Of a DNA stretch of 64,000 bases, positions 58,376 through 64,000 are shown in pieces. This stretch comes from Cyrtodaria siliqua (Eukaryota > Mollusca > Bivalvia > Adapedonta > Hiatellidae). The notes under the pieces were generated by a model. That model made no database searches. It worked only from the letters and a program-made list of their open reading frames with translations, and had not been told where the DNA came from. Position 1 is the stretch's first letter, and each line of letters begins with the position of its first letter. The DNA is taken from contig JAWPHD010010285.1 of the NCBI GenBank assembly GCA_037043455.1, positions 31,300 to 95,299 on the forward strand, given 5' to 3'. Made by a program: the position numbers and the translations under genes.

Positions 58376-58937
58376 GAACATTTATCTTCAATAATTCGTT
58401 CGTAGATCTAGAAACTTTTCTTTCTTTTTTTACGCTTTATCATAAACATTTTAGGAAATAATAAGATTGTGGGTGGGTATAGGTGTTTGTGTATGTGGTT
58501 GGGTGGGGGAGGTCAACACTACTGGGGTGGTCATGGCAAAACATACTCTAGACTCTCTCTTAGTCTATAGATTATTGGGGATCGGGGTGTTTGGGTGGTA
58601 GGAGGGCAACCGCATGGTACACACAACTTTATTAAAGCAACTTCTTATTCAATAACGGGTCAGGACATCATTTGGTATTGGGATCAGGAATGCTGACATT
58701 TGATTACAAACAAGTTTCTATTTTGGTGGGTTTGTTGGTCTAGGTTGGTTTGTTGTTGTCAGGAAATTTGTAGACGTTGGCTTACTCGGTCAGGTTCACC
58801 CAAGGGGAGAGGGGCCTCCCCACTGTTCAAAATGTACCTACGACATGTTCATAGAATATATTGAGATTAAGGGGTGCTTATTTAAAAAAATAAAAAATGG
58901 CTACTGTCAACGATCATTTTGGACTAAAACCCCAATA
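58376..58937 (+). other. Non-coding spacer
   Basis: Several GGGTGGG runs; no gene recognised. Confidence 0.4.
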
Positions 58938-59150
58938 TGATATCCTTGATACGACCCTAGGAGACACCCCCTCTCCCAAAATATACGCCCCAAATCTGAT
59001 ATCCTTGATACGACCCTGGGAGACATCCCCTCTCCCCAAAATGTACACCCCAAATCTGATATCATTGATACGACCCTGGGAGACATCCCCTCTCCCACCC
59101 CAGTCGGATATCCTGAATAACACCCTGGGATACCTCCACTCCCCCACTCC
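58938..59150 (+). repeat. ~60-bp tandem repeat, 3.5 copies
   Basis: Unit gatatccttgatacgaccct, gggagacatcccctctcccc, aaaatgtacaccccaaatct. The period is a multiple of three, which explains the long open frames on both strands. No independent coding evidence. Confidence 0.9.
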
Positions 59151-59544
59151 CACAAACAATTTTATCAATCCACTCCACCCTCTCCCACCCGCCACCAATT
59201 ATTTTTTTCTTTGTTATTCTTCCATATGTTTAAATATACAATACAATCAACAGTTAGTACTATGCAAAACAAATAGTTAAGACATAGTCTAATAATTAAT
59301 AATTGTCTAACCTGTTATTAGGAGCGTAGCCTGTTTTCAACATACTCCAAATGGGAGATTTTTTTATGATCTTTTTTTTACCAAGTTACTCCCGGGAGTA
59401 AGGGAGTATGCCACGCTACGCCCCTTGAACTTATATGTAGAAAACTAATGACACATCGCGATATTTAAAGAATCAAGACTACTGTGTGACACTTTACACG
59501 ACCATAATAATGTCATAATTTACAAATATTATTGCTTAACATTT

Positions 59545-59763
59545 CATATGATTCTCATATGAGAATCATATGATTATCATATGAACTAAATTGCATATGA
59601 TATTCATATGATAATTGTTCCATATGATTGTCATATGATACCTTTCATATGATTTTCATATGAAATGTTTCATATGAGAATCATATGAAACAATTTTCAT
59701 ATGATTCTCATATGATTTTCATATGAATTTCATATGAATATCCTTTCATATGAGTTTCATATG
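59545..59763. repeat. CATATG palindrome array 2
   Basis: About 18 CATATG sites in 219 bp with the same 11-bp pairing (CATATG-N5-CATATG) as array 1, but no 52-bp unit and different linkers. Confidence 0.95.
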
Positions 59764-59884
59764 TGGCAAGTTTGCCTATGTACAGTTCTAAAGTTCTGTA
59801 ATGCATAACATATTTCTTTTTATCTTTTAATATTGTAAAAAGTGTGTTTACTTTACTAGACCCTAGATTAAACTGTTTTCTTTA

Positions 59885-61303
59885 ATTTTTACAATAATCT
59901 GATAACCATTCGTCTTTTATAATTAAACGTTCTGGTGCAAGAGGGTAATCATTATTAGAGTCGTGCAAATCGTAAATCGTGGAATACTCGAGATCACATT
60001 CAACAATGTAATTTGATTTTCCATTTTCAACCTTATTAACCCATTTAAAATTATCCGTGGAGAAGGGCTAGTACATTGCCCATCCATATAAGTTATTGGC
60101 TTTGCGGTACATTTACTTTCTTTCTTACTGCCATAGTTTTGCATATATTTATTGTAGAGTGTAAGCCTTTGAATATCTTTTGCAATATAACTTATACCGC
60201 CTCTTAATCCATTTTCTATATAAAAAAAATCAACATCAGAAATCAAATCCAGTTGAATGCCTGTCATTTTAAGGCATGTATCCCAACCCAATCCAGGACT
60301 ACTGAAGTAATGACAAGGATCTAATTTATAATACTCAAAGCACAATTTTCATTACAAACAAAACATCACTTTAAAGGTACAGACTGAGGTATTCTCCCAT
60401 ATTTTTAATATTAAATGTTTTCCATACTGTATTAGCATGCTCATAATCTGCATCTGAAACATGTTCAGCATTTAACTTAGAATAAAATCTATCTTGTTTT
60501 TCTTTAAAACGTTTAAATATATTCATATACTCATAAGATACACACCTTTCCTTTTTATTAATTCTAACTTCTCATCCAAGTACTCTTGTGGAGTATATTT
60601 AAATGACGGAATGTTTTTCACTAAACTTTCAAGTGATTGAGACATGAATTTGAAACTATCAATAAACACAAAAAAAATGTCCTAACATAAAAGCCATTTA
60701 CTTTTCCATGTTATTTGGCATAACATTTATTTCTTTTTTAAACTTTCCAACGGGTTGCATTATAAGATGCGAATCATATCCCTTAAGTTATGACATACAA
60801 CAGGTATTTTTCTAGTCAATCTGAAATTAAGATTACCATCTTCATGAGCACTTCATCTGAACGTCCTAGTTATATGACAACGATCCCTTACCATTCATTT
60901 ACCCTTCACATTATTTTTTTCAAATATGGCATTCTTTTTCCTGGGATTCTGTCATTGTTAAATCTTTTTAAAATGCTTCGACATAATTTTCCTACAATAT
61001 TTTTCTTCTTCTATTATTTTTTCTATAAACATCGTTTGATCCTCTGTATGTCACAACTGGTTTAGAATATGTATCATCATAACAACAAAACACTTTGAAC
61101 TCGTGACCACAATCAGTATGCTTTGATATGCTTCCGTATATGAGTTTTTAGGATTGTTAAAGCCAAAGAAACGTCCTCAGTTATTGCTTCAAAGTCGGCA
61201 TATATAACAAAGGGTACCATTAATTGCCGGTCATAGTTTTTTAACTGAACCTTCTCGTTTTCTTCTGGCATTTTTACTGCCTGTGTCTTGTTAAATGAAA
61301 ATA
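59885..61303 (-). pseudogene. Polinton/Maverick DNA polymerase B remnant
   Basis: Minus-strand pieces in family order. KTQAVKMPEENEKVQLKNY and MVPFVIYADFEAITE near 61,295-61,170 hold exonuclease motif I, D-F-E. A heavily degraded stretch follows. Then YTPQEYLDEKLELI, YEYMNIFKRFKEKQDRFYS and DADYEHANTVWKTFNIKNMG near 60,600-60,400. Then YYKLDPCHYFSSPGLGWDTC, NGLRGGISYIAK, FKWVNKVENG, VECDLEYSTIYDLHD and YPLAPERL to 59,890. These are hallmarks of protein-primed polymerase B of Polintons. Stops and shifts are many, and part of the palm motif is deleted. No integrase or capsid gene is nearby. Confidence 0.88.
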
Positions 61304-61500
61304 GATATAAAAATCGAACAGGAAAAGCAGCATTCAAGGACGACTGTCAACCACAAACACACAGAGAACAAATATAAAGATGAATAAAAGGCTAAATAAG
61401 ACATCACAAACACAAAAGGGTTGACAATAGCGCTACCGCCTTGGAACGGTCAGTGGCAAAAAAGGCCGCTGTGGGGGGGGGGGGGGGGGGGGGGGGGGGT
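61304..61500 (-). repeat. Naiad tail with a 27-G expansion
   Basis: Minus-strand tail from TTGCCACTGACCGTTCCAAG to the terminal CCTGTTCGATTTTTATATC. It abuts the Polinton remnant. A G27 run at 61,473-61,499 follows, where the consensus has a short G/C stretch. Confidence 0.8.
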
Positions 61501-61514
61501 GGTTAAACCAATTG

Positions 61515-62102
61515 TTATTGCAATTATGTCCCTGGTTCTAGGGTGCACCAAACCTCACACTTAGCCTACTGTCATCCCAATTAACGGGACAATGTGAAAA
61601 TTAAATCCCTGTCATGAAGAACAATCAAGCTCATGCTTTTCTAAAATGAGAATAAAACTTGTAATAATGGCTCAAAAGTTTCAGTTACTCCTCAAGGATC
61701 AACCGTTTTGAGAAAATACCATATAAAGTCTCCTTTCAGTAATCCTTTAGTTCATTCAAGACGCAGGGTGTTACCCTCTATTAATAAGTGCAATGCTGAG
61801 AGGTGCCGTTATTGCAATTATGTCCCAGGTTCTAGGGTGCACCAAACCTCACACTTAGCCTACTGTCATCCCAATTAACGGGACAATGTGAAAATTAAAT
61901 CCCTGTCATGAAGAACAATCAAGCTCATGCTTTTCTAAAATGAGAATAAAACTTGTAATAATGGCTCAAAAGTTTCAGTTACTCCTCAAGGATCAACCGT
62001 TTTGAGAAAATACCATATAAAGTCTCCTTTCAGTAATCCTTTAGTTCATTCAAGACGCAGGGTGTTTCCCTCTATTAATAAGTGCAATGCTAAGAGGTGC
62101 CG
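61515..62102 (+). repeat. 294-bp tandem duplication, nearly identical copies
   Basis: 61,515-61,808 and 61,809-62,102 differ at only a few positions. Each unit joins a minus-oriented piece of Naiad tail (gttctagggtgcaccaaacc ... aatccctgtcatg) to plus-strand Naiad coding sequence (from aagaacaatcaagctcatg). The next bases, ttattgtaattatgtatc, resemble the start of a third unit but lead into the real coding sequence. Confidence 0.95.
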
Positions 62103-63000
62103 TTATTGTAATTATGTATCTTGCAATTCCACCATTAAATCAGCTGTTAATGGTAGGATGTTTAATGTATATCTAGCTTCAAATATTGATTGACGTACAT
62201 ATCACGTCATTTATGTTCTGACTTGATATGCACCACGTTGCGGTATACAATATGTTGGACAAACAGGTCATTCTTTAAAAGTTCAATTTCGTATAAACAT
62301 AAATATAATGCAGGTAATTCTAAAAAGTTAAAAAATTACTTGTACCAACATTTCGTCAATCAGGTCATACTATTAGTAACGTTAATGTTCAACCAGTTGA
62401 ATATATAATTTATGATAATTATGCTAATAAAAGCTTTAAAATAAAAGCTAGACTTATAGCAGAACTTAAGTGGATGAAAAACTTACAGACACCATATCCA
62501 CTCGGCCTTAATGACAATATTTATCAACAAGGAAATATTTCAAAAGATCCTAATATTGACATTTTTTCTATATTTTCTATTCGAAACCGTAATTCTAGGT
62601 TTCATGGTCGTAGGCGTAATGGTAAATTAAACGTAAATCGCGTGTAATTATTTCAGTCGCTGATTTACATACTATTTTTAAACAGTCTGGAAAACACTCT
62701 ATGCTTTCACGGCTTACCTCTGTGTCCATTTCTTCACTTAAGTTGATCGACGAGAAAACAGACAAAATATTCAATCGTACAATTCCCTTGTATAACACTG
62801 CTTCCACAATTCAAAGCTACACACATGTTCTCCGACCCCATATTGACAAGGAGTCTGATCACGTCAGACATGTTCTAAAAATACTATATCTTTATAAAGG
62901 TATTGATGTCATTGACATGCCTAGTACTTTTCGAGATAATCATGTAGTTGATTCTATCCCTAAATATTTCAAACATTCAGGAAGTAATGTAATTTGTTAT
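61911..63000 (+). pseudogene. Naiad-type Penelope-like element: N-terminal GIY-YIG region
   Basis: Plus-strand pieces: KYHIKSPFSNPLVHSRRRVF, INKCNAKRCRYCNYVSCNST and CGIQYVGQTGHSLKVQF (62,237-62,287, GIY-YIG-type motif with H/R region). Then NAGNSKKLKNYLYQHF and AELKWMKNLQTPYPLGLN (62,458-62,511), where E is the expected catalytic Glu. A linker and VSISSLKLIDEKTDKI, HIDKESDHVRHVLKI and VDSIPKYFKHSGSNVICY follow. A GIY-YIG domain before, not after, the RT part is the defining feature of Naiad elements. Single-base shifts and stops occur, for instance near 62,225, 62,300 and 62,647. Confidence 0.8.
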
Positions 63001-63283
63001 GGCGAAGATTTCTTTATTTACACTGTCCTGTGTTAATGGGATGACAGTAGGGTAAGTGTGAGATTTGGTGCACCCTAGAACGGTTTAAACCCCAGTGGCC
63101 TACTTTGCCACTGACCATTCCATGGCGGTAGTCCTATTGTCAACTCTTTTGTGTTTGTGATGTCGTTTGCATTTAGTTTTACTTTTGCCTTCTTGTTTGT
63201 CTGTTTGCGTGTTTGTTTCTGTGTTTTGTGGTTGACTGTCCTCCTTGAATGCTACTTTCCCTGTCCGATCTTTTTATATTTCT
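63001..63283 (+). repeat. Naiad tail inserted within a Naiad coding region
   Basis: A standard tail (atttctttatttacactgtc to cctgtccgatctttttatat). TTAT at 62,997-63,000 recurs at 63,284-63,287, a likely 4-bp target duplication. Coding on both sides is continuous: VICY before, YNKPIRNII after. Confidence 0.9.
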
Positions 63284-63617
63284 TTATAAGTATAACAAAC
63301 CTATTAGAAATATTATTTCCAACTACAACAAAATACTTTCTGACCTTAATATAGTAAATAACACTCCTAAGGAATGTGAATCAACATCAAAATTTTGCTA
63401 TGCTCCAGCATGTCATGTCATCACTGGTAATTTTGATATTGTTGATAAACGTATTCGGCATCTGTTTTCAAAAGGTCCTAGGTATAGACTACCTTCAACT
63501 ATCGAGTTTAATGCCTGTCGTGCTCAGATCGCCCAATCCATTGAGGAGTTTAGTATAAAATGGTGTCGTAGAGAGCATGCGGACCCAAACTCTCTTTCTA
63601 TTTGGAAAAAGCAGTGA
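63284..63617 (+). pseudogene. Naiad coding region, continued (pre-RT segment)
   Basis: Continues the frame as YNKPIRNIISNYNKILSDLN, then FCYAPACHVITGNFDIVDKR, LFSKGPRYRLPSTIEFNACR and FSIKWCRREHADPNSLSIWK, ending at TGA 63,615-63,617. The H-V-I-T-G-N and K-G-P-x-[YF]-R-x-P motifs belong to the segment before the RT fingers in Penelope-like proteins. The RT core should follow but does not: the element is truncated here. Confidence 0.85.
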
Positions 63618-64000
63618 AGTAATAAGAGAGTGAATGGGTACATAATCGAATCTCGCATAATCTCGTATGGCTAAAACGAGAAAGATAAGCGTCAATGTTT
63701 TGGATAGCGGAATGGGTTTATTGTACAGGTAATCAGATTAGTGTTAATCAAATTGTAATAAAGATGAAATTGTTACACCTTCGTTGCTATTTAGACGTTT
63801 AACTTCTATACCATCTATACAGAAAGTAAGCCATTTTCAGGTGAAGATTATCATTTACTGAAAGGAAGAAATTATTATTAAGTCTAATTTTTATTTTTTT
63901 TTATTTTTATAAAATACTAACATCCGTGTAGTCGGAACTTTTAAATATCTTGTAACATATGACAAAGTAACTCGCAAGACCGAATAAGATAATGTTGTAT
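63618..64000 (+). other. Non-coding edge
   Basis: No gene or repeat recognised up to the window end. Confidence 0.4.

Noticed and set aside
58897..59280. 127-codon Pro/Thr-rich ORF and long antisense frames
   Set aside because: Explained by a ~60-bp tandem repeat whose period is a multiple of three.

Overview
The window is AT-rich, intron-bearing animal DNA. It is most consistent with a bivalve mollusc. The pointers are a Naiad-type Penelope-like retroelement (permuted, N-terminal GIY-YIG nuclease) with a 3' tail copied at least a dozen times, a Helitron/pearl-like element built of ~163-bp tandem core units, tRNA-headed SINEs, Ty3/gypsy, LINE and Polinton remnants, and several satellites. 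No rRNA, bacterial operon or CRISPR array is visible. The species cannot be named from sequence alone, and family names are my recognition of protein motifs, not database hits.

Layout. 0-1.1 kb: tail of an older retroelement. 1.36-9.38 kb: decayed Ty3/gypsy element (5' LTR, gag, protease, RT, RNase H, integrase, 3' LTR). 9.5-13.5 kb: a Naiad tail, a stray LTR piece, and a 3-kb foldback element with TTAA ends. 14.1 kb: a likely first coding exon with a signal peptide. 14.26-15.35 kb: a TA-flanked inverted-repeat transposon. 15.97-18.15 kb: a 37-bp satellite. 18.2-21.2 kb: SINE, tRNA-like sequence and a LINE fragment. 21.8-22.5 kb (minus): two exon-like blocks, one with a signal peptide. 24-27 kb: dispersed repeats and SINEs. 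27.7-32.3 kb: a plus-strand LINE interrupted twice, by a Naiad 3' end and by an opposite-strand LINE. 34.8-47.25 kb: a predicted five-exon plus-strand gene whose introns hold most of the repeats between 35 and 46 kb. 47.3-50.1 kb: duplicated blocks of diverged Naiad tails. 52.5-58 kb: a predicted minus-strand spliced gene with a duplicated last exon, among MITEs. Two arrays of CATATG palindromes lie at 51.3 and 59.5 kb. 59.9-61.3 kb (minus): remnant of a Polinton DNA polymerase B. 61.5-63.6 kb: 5' half of a Naiad element, into which another Naiad tail has inserted.

How the parts relate. Almost all recognisable coding sequence belongs to dead mobile elements, and their nesting gives a relative chronology. 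Naiad tails are the most recent recurrent invaders: they sit inside the LINE, the Helitron-like element and another Naiad, with apparent 4-bp target duplications in three cases. Host genes are visible only as short exons found by splice-site and reading-frame logic, and need transcript evidence.
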